Assembly: GCA_039024435.1 (NCBI GenBank)
Contig: JBCCQH010000025.1
Coordinates: 8,762 to 72,761 of the forward strand
Length of the DNA stretch: 64,000 bases
Direction: 5' to 3'
Source of the DNA: JBCCQH01 sp039024435
GTDB lineage: Bacteria; Bacteroidota; Bacteroidia; J057; JADKCL01
Shown here: one piece after another, positions 8,946 to 17,173 of the stretch
Layout: every line of letters begins with the position of its first letter
Position numbering within the stretch: the first letter of the stretch is position 1
The notes under the pieces: generated by a model
Database searches by the model: none
Told to the model about the DNA's origin: nothing
Seen by the model: only the letters and a program-made list of their open reading frames with translations
Program-made: the position numbers and the translations under genes

Positions 8946-9158
8946 ATGAAAACAAAAGCAATTCTGACATTGAAAATCTGGGTGGCAATTTATCCTTCCA
9001 TTGCGCTGGTACTCTACTTTTTTAGCCGTTCAATGGATGCACTTCCGATTTACCTAAAGACTTTGTTGCTGACCTTGATCCTGGTGCCCTGAATGATCTT
9101 CATCATGCTTCCATTCATCGACAGGACCCTAAATTTCCTCAAGCGAAACAAGGCTTAG
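8946..9158 (+). pseudogene. Small two-span membrane protein gene with in-frame TGA
   Basis: Translation from the ATG at 8946 gives two hydrophobic segments (ILTLKIWVAIYPSIALVLYF and LLLTLILVP, then MIFIMLPFI). It continues in the same frame through a TGA (codon 49) to a TAG at 9156-9158, 71 codons in all. The TGA sits between VP and MIF, where a Trp (TGG) would fit the aromatic membrane segment, so a single G-to-A change is the simplest explanation. It directly follows the AraC remnant, which suggests the pair once formed a regulator-target unit. Function unknown. Confidence 0.5.
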
Positions 9159-9249
9159 CGAGGATTTCACAAAAGTCCTATACCACTCTATTTTCGCCCT
9201 ATCGAACCAGACGACTTGCCGCCTACTTTTGCCATACACAATAGTCAAA

Positions 9250-9585
9250 ATGAGCAATCAGTGCTTTTTTTGTCTAAGAGGCGGTTTAAAATTGGTTGGT
9301 GAAATTTGGGAGCGCAGATTTTTTTGTCCGTCGAAGCTCATTTTAGAGTCCATAGCCCGAGCTAGGGGCGAGAAAATAGCGGAAGAGGGGCAGAAAAAGA
9401 TGCCGTAACAAAATCGCGGAATTAAACTTAAACCGCCTCTAAAACTCCTGGCAGTAGTCTGCATTGCTTTGCTGGGCACAAACCCACTTGCCCAAGACGC
9501 GAACGACGGGTGGCCCGAGCGTTTTTGGTATCTGGCCCCGTCGAAACCCTATAGGCAGGCTTTTTCCGAGAATGATTTTCCTTGA
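9250..9585 (+). pseudogene. Secreted-protein gene split by the MITE at 9278-9439
   Basis: The frame starts at ATG 9250 (MSNQCFFCL) and is interrupted after nine codons by the element at 9278-9439. Removing the element and one TAA duplication joins CTA to AAA CTC in frame and rebuilds a signal peptide (MSNQCFFCLKLLAVVCIALL, then GTNPLAQ). A mature start DANDGWPERFWYLAPSKPYR follows, and the frame ends at TGA 9583-9585. Another frame just after it (NWTDQNFGTETYGDSPK) suggests a further frameshift in a once longer gene. The former function is not recognisable. Confidence 0.6.
9278..9439. mobile_element. MITE-like element, copy 1 (IS5/IS1031-type ends)
   Basis: A 162-bp element without coding capacity. 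It has terminal inverted repeats GAGGCGGTTTAA / TTAAACCGCCTC and is flanked by TAA on both sides (9275-9277 and 9440-9442). A 3-bp TNA target duplication and ends starting GAG are features I associate with the IS1031 group of the IS5 family, so a transposase of that group elsewhere in the genome may mobilise it. It interrupts a signal-peptide gene. A second copy lies in inverse orientation at 14175-14335. Confidence 0.75.
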
Positions 9586-9769
9586 ATTGGACCGATCAAA
9601 ATTTCGGCACGGAGACATACGGGGACAGTCCGAAAATTATTTTGGAGTGAATGCTCTAAAATATTTACCTTTGAATTGGAGCAATCGCTCCAAAATGTTA
9701 GCTGCCATTATGATGATGCAAAGAGAAACCCATGTCAAAGCCATTTTGTCCGAGGTCATTCCACCGTTG

Positions 9770-11179
9770 GTGAATGAGTTTCCCAAAAGAATCAAGCAAG
9801 TGCTCGTCCTACTCCTCATGGGAGGGGCCATGTCCACCGGAGTCTGGTCCCAGGGGGCAAAAGGGATTGCTTTTAAGGAAGAGCGGGCAAAAGAAGACTA
9901 TGGAAATTTAAAGGACAGCACCCAACGTAAGGGGCTGGAAATCATCAAATACATCCCCATCCTCCCCAAGAAAAATATCTATTTCAGTATTGGTGGTTCC
10001 TACCGAGCGCGCATGGAACATTTTTCCAATCGCTTCTGGTTTCCGGATGACCTGACCTATTACGCCCAGCGGCTAAGCTTCCACACTGACCTGTACCTGG
10101 GAAAGTATGTGCGCTTTTTCGGTGAGTTTTACCATGGGCTAAAAACAGGACCGGAGGAGTTCCCACAGTCTGACCTCGTGGACTGGCACCAGGGTTTTGT
10201 CGAGGTAAAGTTTCCGGTCAACAAAAAGAACCAGCTTACCTTCACGTTTGGTCGTCAGGAAATGAAATTGGGAGCCGGCCGTCTGGTGGATCTCAGGGTC
10301 GGACCCAACATGCGGCGCAGTTTCGACCTGGGAAAGGCCTCTTTTCAAAACCAGTATGGGAGTTTGAAGCTGTTTTATGGTCATGAAGTCAACCTTGGGT
10401 TCGACGCTTTTGACAATGCTTTTTCACTGTTTGATGCCGCAGCGCCAAATGCCCGCCTCGGTGGGGCCTACTCTCAATTCAGCCTGCCCGGGGAGAAGGG
10501 GGGAACCGATCTTTACTATCTCTATTTCGGGTCTGACAATGCGGCATTCAATGATGTCTTGGGCAGTGAGACCCGGCATTCTACCGGGATCAGACGCTGG
10601 GGTAAGGTCGGCAATCGGTTCAGCTACAACACAGAATTCATTTATCAATTTGGACAACTTGGCAGCAACCAGATCAGGGCCTTTAATCTGGAAACCGATT
10701 ACAGGTATGCCTTCGTCAAGATAAAATGGCGGCCAACTCCGGGCCTGAAATTTGACTGGTCCACCGGGGACCGAGCGGGCGGGGATGGCATATTGAACAG
10801 TTTCAATCCCATGTTTGTCAACCCCGCAATTTATTCCCTCGCGGGAGTGAATACGCCGGTCAATTTGTTGAGCATTCATCCTTCCCTGCTCCTCTTTCCA
10901 AGCAGGAAAATCATGCTGAACCTGGAATTTGCCAGTTTCTTCCGGGCTTCCCGGGAGGATGGCCTGTATATACCGGTAAGTCTACTGTTCCGGAATGCCG
11001 ACGGACTTCAGGAAAGGCACATCGGGAATGTCGTGGGTCTGTTTGCCAAGTATACTCACAATCGTCACCTGTCGTTTGACATTCGCAGTTCCTACTTCAC
11101 GACCGGGAATTTTGTTGATCGGTCGGGTAGCTCCCTTCCTATCTTTCACATTGCCACGACCGGCAATTTCCTCTTTTGA
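9770..11179 (+). CDS. Alginate-export-family outer membrane beta-barrel protein
   Basis: The product is a putative outer-membrane porin of the alginate export family (AlgE-like). With the GTG at 9770 (VNEFPKRIKQVLVLLLMGG) it has a signal peptide ending TGVWSQ and a mature barrel of about 440 residues. The characteristic early strand block is present (YRARMEHFSNRFW, YAQRLSFHTDLYLGKYVRFF), followed by alternating amphipathic strands and a C-terminal strand ending in Phe (TTGNFLF), as outer-membrane barrels do. The frame is open back to 9464, but that stretch overlaps the split gene and would bury the signal. It heads a four-gene set ending in carbonic anhydrase. The substrate is unknown; despite the name, alginate is not implied. 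Confidence 0.75.
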   Translation: MNEFPKRIKQVLVLLLMGGAMSTGVWSQGAKGIAFKEERAKEDYGNLKDSTQRKGLEIIKYIPILPKKNIYFSIGGSYRARMEHFSNRFWFPDDLTYYAQRLSFHTDLYLGKYVRFFGEFYHGLKTGPEEFPQSDLVDWHQGFVEVKFPVNKKNQLTFTFGRQEMKLGAGRLVDLRVGPNMRRSFDLGKASFQNQYGSLKLFYGHEVNLGFDAFDNAFSLFDAAAPNARLGGAYSQFSLPGEKGGTDLYYLYFGSDNAAFNDVLGSETRHSTGIRRWGKVGNRFSYNTEFIYQFGQLGSNQIRAFNLETDYRYAFVKIKWRPTPGLKFDWSTGDRAGGDGILNSFNPMFVNPAIYSLAGVNTPVNLLSIHPSLLLFPSRKIMLNLEFASFFRASREDGLYIPVSLLFRNADGLQERHIGNVVGLFAKYTHNRHLSFDIRSSYFTTGNFVDRSGSSLPIFHIATTGNFLF

Positions 11180-11207
11180 TCAAAAAATTACATCAATAAA
11201 ATCGCAA

Positions 11208-12515
11208 ATGAATTTCACTAAACCCATTTCAAAACGGTTGCTGGCCACCCTCCTCCTTCTGGCCGGCATTCAAGTCAATGTTCATGCCACCGGACCGGAA
11301 GGTCAGTTGGCAAATTCCAAGGTTAACCTGGAGAAGGTGGGGCTTGCAGGAGCCAATGTATTGGCCTTTGGTCCCAACAATGTCCTCTTTATTGGGGACA
11401 GCAAAAACGGGATCGTACATGCAGTGGAAACTAAGGCCGTAGAATTGAAGGATCCTGTTCCGTACAATCTGCTCGGAATCGATGCCAAAATCGCAGAGCA
11501 GCTGGGAGTGGAACCCAGGCAACTTGCCTTCAATGACATGAAGATCCACCCGGTAAGCCAGGAAGCATACATCGCGGTCAGAAATGGCCATCAGCCAGAG
11601 GCAAAATCTATGATTGCGATCATTAGCCCTATGGGAGGGAAAATCCGTTTTCTGGACCTCTCCGATACCAAGCACACCCAGGTCTCCATTAAGAACAAGG
11701 TGGATCCTGAGTATTATTTCTGGAATGAAATTCCTGCCAGCACCCTGAACATTACCGACATTGATTATCACAATGGCCAAATTTATGTAGCTGGATTGAC
11801 CAATGGTGAATTTGCCTCCAATCTTAGGATCATCCCTTATCCTTTCAACCAAAAACAGTCATCGGTAAAAGGCATCGAGATTTGGCATGCGGTTCATACC
11901 CAGATGGAAACCCGTGCCCCGATCCGTACCATGCTTTTTGAAGAATTGGATGGCGAGCCTACCCTGATCGCCAGCTATACCTGTACGCCTTTGGTAACCA
12001 TTCCCGCAGGTGAGATCTCGGATGGCAATCACATCAAAGCAAAAACCATCGCGGAACTGGGATTTGGAAATGCACCGATCGATATGGTCAGCTTTATGGC
12101 CCAGGAGCAGGATGGATCATTTGACAAAAAACTCCTCGTGGTCCACAAGAACCGGGGCGGTACCCTGATCTCATTCAAGGACCTGGCAAAGGCCAACCAG
12201 GGAGAGGGCATGAAGGGATTCTCCATGGGGCCTGAAGGAGTAGACATCTTCCACGTGTCCACTGGAAATACCATGCACATCGACAACCAAAACCAAATGA
12301 TGTTGGCCAATTTGAAGCGCAATATGGACAATGGAGGGGTTGACCTGGTCTCAAAACTCAAAGGAAGCTATCTGCGGTTGAGCGACTTCATCGCAGAATA
12401 CAACTTCCCCGATTATGAGTATTCCGAAAGCCAAATGCAGACCAAAAAGTTCCACGACATGATCAAGCCCATGGAAGGTTTTCCCAATCTGACTTCTGAT
12501 AAGAAGGGGAAATGA
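11208..12515 (+). CDS. Secreted beta-propeller-like protein of unknown function
   Basis: The 435-aa product has a signal peptide (MNFTKPISKRLLATLLLLAG, cleaved near VHA) and should be periplasmic or extracellular. The mature part has repeated blade-like segments (ANVLAFGPNNVLFIGDS, YIAVRNGH, IYVAGLTNGEF, TLISFKDL), suggesting a propeller. I recognise no catalytic residues. The ATG at 11208 was chosen because the frame extends much further upstream over the previous gene without a signal peptide. It follows the barrel gene by 28 bp and overlaps the next gene by 4 bp, so the three are almost certainly co-transcribed and may form one envelope complex. Confidence 0.75.
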   Translation: MNFTKPISKRLLATLLLLAGIQVNVHATGPEGQLANSKVNLEKVGLAGANVLAFGPNNVLFIGDSKNGIVHAVETKAVELKDPVPYNLLGIDAKIAEQLGVEPRQLAFNDMKIHPVSQEAYIAVRNGHQPEAKSMIAIISPMGGKIRFLDLSDTKHTQVSIKNKVDPEYYFWNEIPASTLNITDIDYHNGQIYVAGLTNGEFASNLRIIPYPFNQKQSSVKGIEIWHAVHTQMETRAPIRTMLFEELDGEPTLIASYTCTPLVTIPAGEISDGNHIKAKTIAELGFGNAPIDMVSFMAQEQDGSFDKKLLVVHKNRGGTLISFKDLAKANQGEGMKGFSMGPEGVDIFHVSTGNTMHIDNQNQMMLANLKRNMDNGGVDLVSKLKGSYLRLSDFIAEYNFPDYEYSESQMQTKKFHDMIKPMEGFPNLTSDKKGK

Positions 12516-13324
12516 GCCCGTTCCTGTATCATGGTTTGATATTGTTGTTTGCCCTGACCTCCGGGACCAAAAACCTGTTGCCTTCAGGTACGGCCCCGGA
12601 GGTCACCCGGGTTTTCCCATCTTCCGATACCCTGCCCGAGAACTTGCTGAGGATTTATATTCACTTTTCTCACCCCATGAAAACCGTTGGCAATCTGGAC
12701 AAGATCCAATTGGTGGATGAGGAAGGAAGGGAGGTCAGAGGCGCCATTTTTGACCATCAGTATGAGTTGTGGGATCCTGCACAGAAGCAGTTGACACTTA
12801 TACTGGATCCGGCTCGGGTAAAGACCGGGCTGAAAGCCAACCTGGAGTTTGGCCGGGCACTGAGACCGGGAAGGAAATACCGGCTGCAGGCCGGAGCGCT
12901 GGAAGATGCCGAGGGGCGGATCATGCCCCCGGGGATCATCAAGGAGTTTTACGTGGGGCAGGCTGATGACCGTGCTCCGGATACCGAGCAATGGGAAATT
13001 GAGGTGCCCCGGGTAGGTGGGTGGCAACCACTGGCCATCCATTTTCCCGGGATGCTGGACCATTTTTCTTTGCGGCAAAGGGTGGTTTTGGTGAATGAGA
13101 ATGGGCAAAAGGTCCGGGGAGAGGTCAGGATCGGAAAGCGCGAGGAAAGCTGGCATTTGCTCCCCGATGCCCCCTGGCCTGCGGGCAACTATACCCTGTA
13201 TGTCCACGCCAGATTGGAAGACCCCGCTGGGAACAACCTCAATGGCCTCTTTGATCACAAGGTCGGTAGCCTGAAATATCCCACTGAGGACCACGTGGTA
13301 ACAATCCCCATCACCATTGAATAA
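12512..13324 (+). CDS. Secreted protein with bacterial Ig-like (Big_5/SbsA-type) domain
   Basis: A 270-aa exported protein. The start overlaps the previous stop in an ATGA arrangement, implying translational coupling. After a hydrophobic N-terminus (MSPFLYHGLILLFALTSGT) comes a segment typical of Big_5/SbsA Ig-like domains: PEVTRVFPSSDTLPEN, then IHFSHPM. A second similar half follows from about residue 145 (WQPLAIHFPGMLD). Such domains are structural, often in surface or envelope proteins. There is no T9SS tail and no lipobox. It probably works with the propeller protein upstream and the carbonic anhydrase lipoprotein downstream. No enzymatic residues are recognised. Confidence 0.65.
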   Translation: MSPFLYHGLILLFALTSGTKNLLPSGTAPEVTRVFPSSDTLPENLLRIYIHFSHPMKTVGNLDKIQLVDEEGREVRGAIFDHQYELWDPAQKQLTLILDPARVKTGLKANLEFGRALRPGRKYRLQAGALEDAEGRIMPPGIIKEFYVGQADDRAPDTEQWEIEVPRVGGWQPLAIHFPGMLDHFSLRQRVVLVNENGQKVRGEVRIGKREESWHLLPDAPWPAGNYTLYVHARLEDPAGNNLNGLFDHKVGSLKYPTEDHVVTIPITIE

Positions 13325-13349
13325 AAAGCGAACCCACAGGACAATTACC

Positions 13350-14174
13350 ATGAAGTTTAGAAGAATGCAGAAGATCCTCGGGCTGTCCCTGGTTTTGCTG
13401 ACCGCTTGTTCCCCACAAGAGAAGCCGGGACACGAAAGCGCCGGGCATGAGCCAGCCGTTCCGCTGGCCGAGAGCGGGGCAGAAAAGCACTGGAGTTATG
13501 AAGGTGAAACCAGCCCCGAACATTGGACCGAGTTGGAGGAAGGCGCAGCCTGCAATGGCAATGCTCAATCTCCCATCAATCTTCTCACCATGAGGGTAAA
13601 AGAGGGAAGCTCCGGTTTGGAGCGGCAAAGCTTCCACCATGCAGAAGCCACCACCATTGATAATATTGTCAACAATGGGCATTCCATTCAGTACAATTTC
13701 ACCAACGAGGAGAACTATATGGAATGGAGAGGTCATCGCTTTGTTTTGACCCAGTTTCATTTTCATGCTCCTTCAGAGCACACCATTGACGGGGTCAGGT
13801 ATCCGCTGGTCATGCACATGGTGCACCGGAGTGAAAAAAAGGAATTTGCCGTGGTGGCCCTTCTGTTCAAGGAAGGCGCGTTTTCCAATTCATTTGAATT
13901 TTTGGAAAGCTATCTCCCGATCCATCCTGGGGAAACCAAGGAGATCAACCAGCCCTACAATTTTGCGAATGACATCCCACACCAATTTGACCATTATCAT
14001 TATCAGGGTTCCCTCACCACTCCACCTTGTACTGAGGGCGTAAACTGGTTTGTATTCAAAGAGCCAGCGACACTTTCGGTAGAACAATTGAATGCGCTAG
14101 CTTCCCTCATGCCACACAACAATTACCGGAAAGAACAACCGCTGAATGGAAGAAAGATCATTCTCGGCCCTTAA
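13350..14174 (+). CDS. Alpha-class carbonic anhydrase, lipoprotein
   Basis: It catalyses reversible hydration of CO2 to bicarbonate, here outside the cytoplasm. The ATG at 13350 gives a lipoprotein signal (MKFRRMQKILGLSLVLLTAC, Cys20). The alpha-CA signature follows: HWSYEG...PEHW, then NAQSPINL, the zinc-binding histidines in QFHFHAPSEH and LVMHMVHRS, and the substrate-pocket motif SLTTPPCTEGVNWFVF. Two Cys (in ACNGN and PPCTEG) sit at the usual disulphide positions. Length (274 aa) is normal and all catalytic residues are present. Its stop codon TAA (14172-14174) is also the apparent target duplication of the adjoining MITE, so the element inserted exactly at the gene end. It is the last of four co-directional envelope genes. 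Confidence 0.93.
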   Translation: MKFRRMQKILGLSLVLLTACSPQEKPGHESAGHEPAVPLAESGAEKHWSYEGETSPEHWTELEEGAACNGNAQSPINLLTMRVKEGSSGLERQSFHHAEATTIDNIVNNGHSIQYNFTNEENYMEWRGHRFVLTQFHFHAPSEHTIDGVRYPLVMHMVHRSEKKEFAVVALLFKEGAFSNSFEFLESYLPIHPGETKEINQPYNFANDIPHQFDHYHYQGSLTTPPCTEGVNWFVFKEPATLSVEQLNALASLMPHNNYRKEQPLNGRKIILGP

Positions 14175-14335
14175 AGGCGGTTTAAATTTAATTCTGTGAC
14201 TTTGCTATGGCATTTTTTTCCGCTCTTCTTCCGCTATTTTCTCACCCATAGCTCGGGCTATGGACTCCAAAATGAGCTTCGATGGACAAAAAATCTGCGC
14301 TAGCAAATTTCATCAACGAATTTTATCCCGCCGCC
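14175..14335. mobile_element. MITE-like element, copy 2, inverted relative to copy 1
   Basis: The left end AGGCGGTTTAAA and a decayed right end CCGCCGCC bound a sequence that, in reverse complement, matches the 9278-9439 element along most of its length (TAGCTCGGGCTATGGACTC, AATGAGCTTCGA). TAA flanks both sides (14172-14174, 14336-14338). It is more diverged at the right end, so it is the older or less constrained copy. Together the two copies bracket 9440-14174. Confidence 0.7.
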
Positions 14336-14354
14336 TAAGTTGGTGGGTGAACAA

Positions 14355-14362
14355 TAACTTTG
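14355..14362 (+). promoter_or_regulatory. Bacteroidota-type -7 promoter element TAACTTTG
   Basis: A perfect match to the TAnnTTTG consensus of the Bacteroidota housekeeping sigma factor, 26 bp before the ATG at 14389. A TTG at 14340-14342 is closer than the usual -33 spacing, so the upstream element is unclear. It lies just outside the MITE end. Confidence 0.45.
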
Positions 14363-14388
14363 GACAAATACATTTGAATCGAGGAAAA

Positions 14389-14925
14389 ATGAAAAAAGTA
14401 TTGGCCTTTGGCGCCAGCAACAGCAAAAAATCCATCAACAAAGCTTTGGCTTTTTATGTGGCAAGCCAATTGGAGAACACCGAGGTGATCCTTGCGGATC
14501 TAAACGATTATGTCCTCCCGATCTACAGCCCAGATCGCGAACAGGAACGGGGGATTCCCGAAAATGCTCGGAAATTTGACGCCTTGCTGGATTCAGCAGA
14601 TGCCCATGTCATTTCCCTTGCCGAGTACAATGGAAATGCCACTGCGGTCTTTAAGAATCTGTTCGATTGGTTGTCCCGAATCGATCAGAAAGTCTTCAAA
14701 GACAAACCGATGTTCTTACTGGCAACTTCTCCAGGCAGGCGGGGAGGCAAAAATGTGATGGAGATCCATAAAAAGCTGATGCCGTTTTTTGGTGGCAAAC
14801 TAATCGCGAATTTTTCCTTGCCCCATTTTTACCAGAATTTTAGTGCCGCGGGGATCGGGAATGCGGAGATGAGGCAAGCCCTGGAAGAACAAATTCAATT
14901 GTTTCAAACTGCTCTCAATGCTTGA
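14389..14925 (+). CDS. NADPH-dependent FMN reductase-family flavoprotein
   Basis: The 178-aa protein is a flavodoxin-fold reductase (NADPH-dependent FMN_red family) that reduces FMN or quinone-like substrates in the cytoplasm. It has the first strand and phosphate loop KKVLAFGASNSKKSIN, the middle motif PIYSPDRE, and the flavin-contact stretch AEYNGNATAVFKNLFDWLSR. ATG 14389, behind the promoter element, gives the normal family length; the frame extends upstream into the MITE. It lies 23 bp before a luciferase-like monooxygenase, a classic pairing in which the reductase supplies reduced flavin. Confidence 0.88.
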   Translation: MKKVLAFGASNSKKSINKALAFYVASQLENTEVILADLNDYVLPIYSPDREQERGIPENARKFDALLDSADAHVISLAEYNGNATAVFKNLFDWLSRIDQKVFKDKPMFLLATSPGRRGGKNVMEIHKKLMPFFGGKLIANFSLPHFYQNFSAAGIGNAEMRQALEEQIQLFQTALNA

Positions 14926-14948
14926 GCTTTGATGGAAAGGAAAATTCA

Positions 14949-15989
14949 ATGGAAATTGGAATTGATAGTTTTGCGGCCACCCCGCTAGAAGGCGATCAGG
15001 ACACGAACGCAAACCGGGTCCGGGCCATGGCGGAATTGCTGGAACGGATTGAATGGGCTGATCAAGTGGGATTGGATTCATTCGGGCTGGGAGAACACCA
15101 CCGGAAGGAATTTCTTGATTCTGCTCCCAGTGTTATTTTGGGTGCGGCGGCGGCCAGAACCAAAAGGATCAGATTGACCAGTGCGGTGACGGTATTGAGC
15201 GCAGCAGATCCGGTACGGGTTTTCCAAAACTTTGCCACCCTAGATCTGATCTCAAACGGTCGGATGGAAATTGTGGCTGGCCGTGGCTCCTTTACCGATG
15301 CTTTCCCGCTGTTTGGGTACAAATTGGAGAATTACGATGCCCTGTTCCGGGAAAAATTGGAATTGCTGCTTGAGATAAGGAACCAGGAAGTGGTGAATTG
15401 GTCGGGCAAGTTCCGTCCTGAACTTCGCCATCAGGCCATATACCCCCGTCCGGTGCAGGATCCCTTGCCGGTTTGGGTAGGCGTGGGGGGCACCCCAGCT
15501 TCCTTTGAGCGGGCCGGGAAGCTTGGTGTGCCCTTGATGGTGGCGGTTATCGGCGGAGAAACCCACCGTTTTGCCCCTTTGGTGCAGTTGTATCGGGAGG
15601 CAGCGGCCCAGGCCGGGCACGATCCCCGTACCTTGAAGGTGGGATTGCATTCCCTGGGTTACGTAGCCCATTCCCGGCCGGAAGCCCTGAGTTCCTTCTA
15701 TCCCGGTTATGAGCGGGCCATGAATAAAGTGGGTCGGGAGCGTGGCTGGCCCCCCGTAACCCGAGGAAAATTTGAGGCCCAGACCGGTTTGCGCGGTGCG
15801 ATTGTGATTGGAGATCCTGAGGAAGTCGCCGAAAAAATCTTGCGTCACAGTGAGGCGCTGGGTGGGATCTCACGCTTCAATTTTCAGATGGATATGGGAT
15901 TGAACCACCAGCAATTGATGGAGGCCATAGAACTGATCGGAAAAAAGGTGGCTCCACTGGTAAAGGCCCGAATGTCCCCGCCTATTTAA
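14949..15989 (+). CDS. LLM-class (luciferase-like) flavin-dependent oxidoreductase
   Basis: A 346-aa cytoplasmic TIM-barrel enzyme of the luciferase-like monooxygenase family. Such enzymes use FMNH2 or F420 with O2 to oxidise aldehydes, alkanes or xenobiotics; the substrate here is unknown. Family motifs present are DQVGLDSFGLGEHH, the AAARTKRIRLTSAVTVLS strand, and NGRMEIVAGRGS. The start at 14949 (MEIGIDSF) matches family N-termini. The gene sits between the FMN reductase (23 bp upstream) and a TetR regulator (47 bp downstream), so it is probably part of a small inducible redox or detoxification operon. Confidence 0.88.
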   Translation: MEIGIDSFAATPLEGDQDTNANRVRAMAELLERIEWADQVGLDSFGLGEHHRKEFLDSAPSVILGAAAARTKRIRLTSAVTVLSAADPVRVFQNFATLDLISNGRMEIVAGRGSFTDAFPLFGYKLENYDALFREKLELLLEIRNQEVVNWSGKFRPELRHQAIYPRPVQDPLPVWVGVGGTPASFERAGKLGVPLMVAVIGGETHRFAPLVQLYREAAAQAGHDPRTLKVGLHSLGYVAHSRPEALSSFYPGYERAMNKVGRERGWPPVTRGKFEAQTGLRGAIVIGDPEEVAEKILRHSEALGGISRFNFQMDMGLNHQQLMEAIELIGKKVAPLVKARMSPPI

Positions 15990-16036
15990 GTCCCCTTTTT
16001 CAAATAGGCGAGTGAAAACCCTAACTTGTACCTCGC

Positions 16037-16630
16037 ATGCCCAGAAAAAAAGATTTTGACGAGGATAAAATACTGGAGAAGGCCATGGTCCTCTTTTGGC
16101 AAAAAGGGTACCACGATACTTCTATCAAGGACCTGATCGCCTATCTGGGCATTAGCAATGCCAGCATTTACAATGCTTTTGGAGGCAAAAAGGAACTGTT
16201 CCAACGCACCTTGAAAATCTACCGGAGCCATCAGTTGGGAGGCTTGCGGGAACACCTTCTCGCCCAGGCCCGGGAACAGAAAGAGGTCAAGGAGGTTCTG
16301 AGGGACATGTTCCTGAAATTGATCCGGGATGACCGGACAGACGAAGATTGTAAAGGGTGTCTCATCGTCAATACCACCATTGAATTGATTCCTGCCGATC
16401 CGTATATACAGCAGGAAATCCAGGAACATAAAATGGAGATCGAAGCGGTGTTTTATGATTTCTTGGTCTATGGGGTGGAGCAAGGGCAGATCAAACCTGA
16501 CAAGAACATCAAAATGATATCCAAGTTGCTTTATACCCTGATGACTGGTCTGCGGGTACTGGGAAAGGTAAAACCTCCGGAAGAAGAGTCATTGGATTCG
16601 GTCAATGCCATCCTGACCCTGCTGGATTGA
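16037..16630 (+). CDS. TetR/AcrR-family transcriptional regulator
   Basis: A 197-aa regulator. The N-terminal HTH domain is complete (ILEKAMVLFWQKGYHDTSIK, then DLIAYLGISNASIYNAFGGK), and a helical ligand domain follows. The ligand domain contains DEDCKGCLIVNTTIE, with two Cys at a place where several TetR proteins that sense electrophiles or oxidants carry reactive Cys; this is suggestive only. It follows the flavin oxidoreductases in the same direction, so it probably represses its own operon. No clear palindromic operator was identified near 14355. Confidence 0.9.
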   Translation: MPRKKDFDEDKILEKAMVLFWQKGYHDTSIKDLIAYLGISNASIYNAFGGKKELFQRTLKIYRSHQLGGLREHLLAQAREQKEVKEVLRDMFLKLIRDDRTDEDCKGCLIVNTTIELIPADPYIQQEIQEHKMEIEAVFYDFLVYGVEQGQIKPDKNIKMISKLLYTLMTGLRVLGKVKPPEEESLDSVNAILTLLD

Positions 16631-17028
16631 TGGGGATGATCATTGGCGGATCGCAGATTTCCCGATCCGGATTCCATCCTGGATGGAGCTGCAAGAGAGT
16701 TGGTTCACTTTGGCCAATATCCAAGAGAGGTTCCAAATCGACTTCTAGGTTCAGTATCCGTCCCCACCGCTGTACAAAACCCGAGAACAGATGTGTGATT
16801 TCAGAATCGTATCGGCGGGAAACTGCCCCATCGCCAAATGAACGCCGCGGGATCAAGGCTACCCGGATCGGGGATAGGGAGGAAATCGCACTTGTTGCGA
16901 CGGCGGCAAAACCTGCCATCAGACGACAATATTGCCGCTAATCCTGGAATTGTTTACCGGGTTGATGTCGCTAATTGATGCTCCAGTTTGGAAAGCGCAG
17001 CGCATCGAAAAGATAAATTCCCCGAAAA

Positions 17029-17056
17029 CCCCATCCCGAACGGGATCGGGATGGGG
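17029..17056. repeat. Perfect 10-bp inverted repeat in a 543-bp gene-free stretch
   Basis: CCCCATCCCG / CGGGATGGGG with an 8-nt loop and no T-run, so a weak case for a terminator. The rest of 16631-17173 holds no frame with coding character on either strand; the TetR gene ends on the left and a minus-strand gene ends at 17174. It may serve as a barrier between converging transcripts. Confidence 0.45.
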
Positions 17057-17173
17057 AACTTCATGTCCTCAACTTGTTTCCTTGACCCGAATCATCCATC
17101 CGGACAGGAAACGCCCGCGGCGGGTGCAACATTGGCACCTTGGGGAAATCGCGGGTTGTGCCGGGGACCGGGG

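Noticed and set aside
8946..9158. TGA read as Trp or selenocysteine
   Set aside because: Other genes in the window use TGA as a normal stop, and no SECIS-like hairpin follows; a point mutation is simpler.
9464..9769. N-terminal extension of the alginate-export protein to 9464
   Set aside because: It would place 102 residues ahead of the signal peptide and overlaps the MITE-split gene in another frame.
16631..17173. Small gene between TetR and the T9SS cargo
   Set aside because: Short open frames there have atypical composition and no initiation context; only an inverted repeat is supported.
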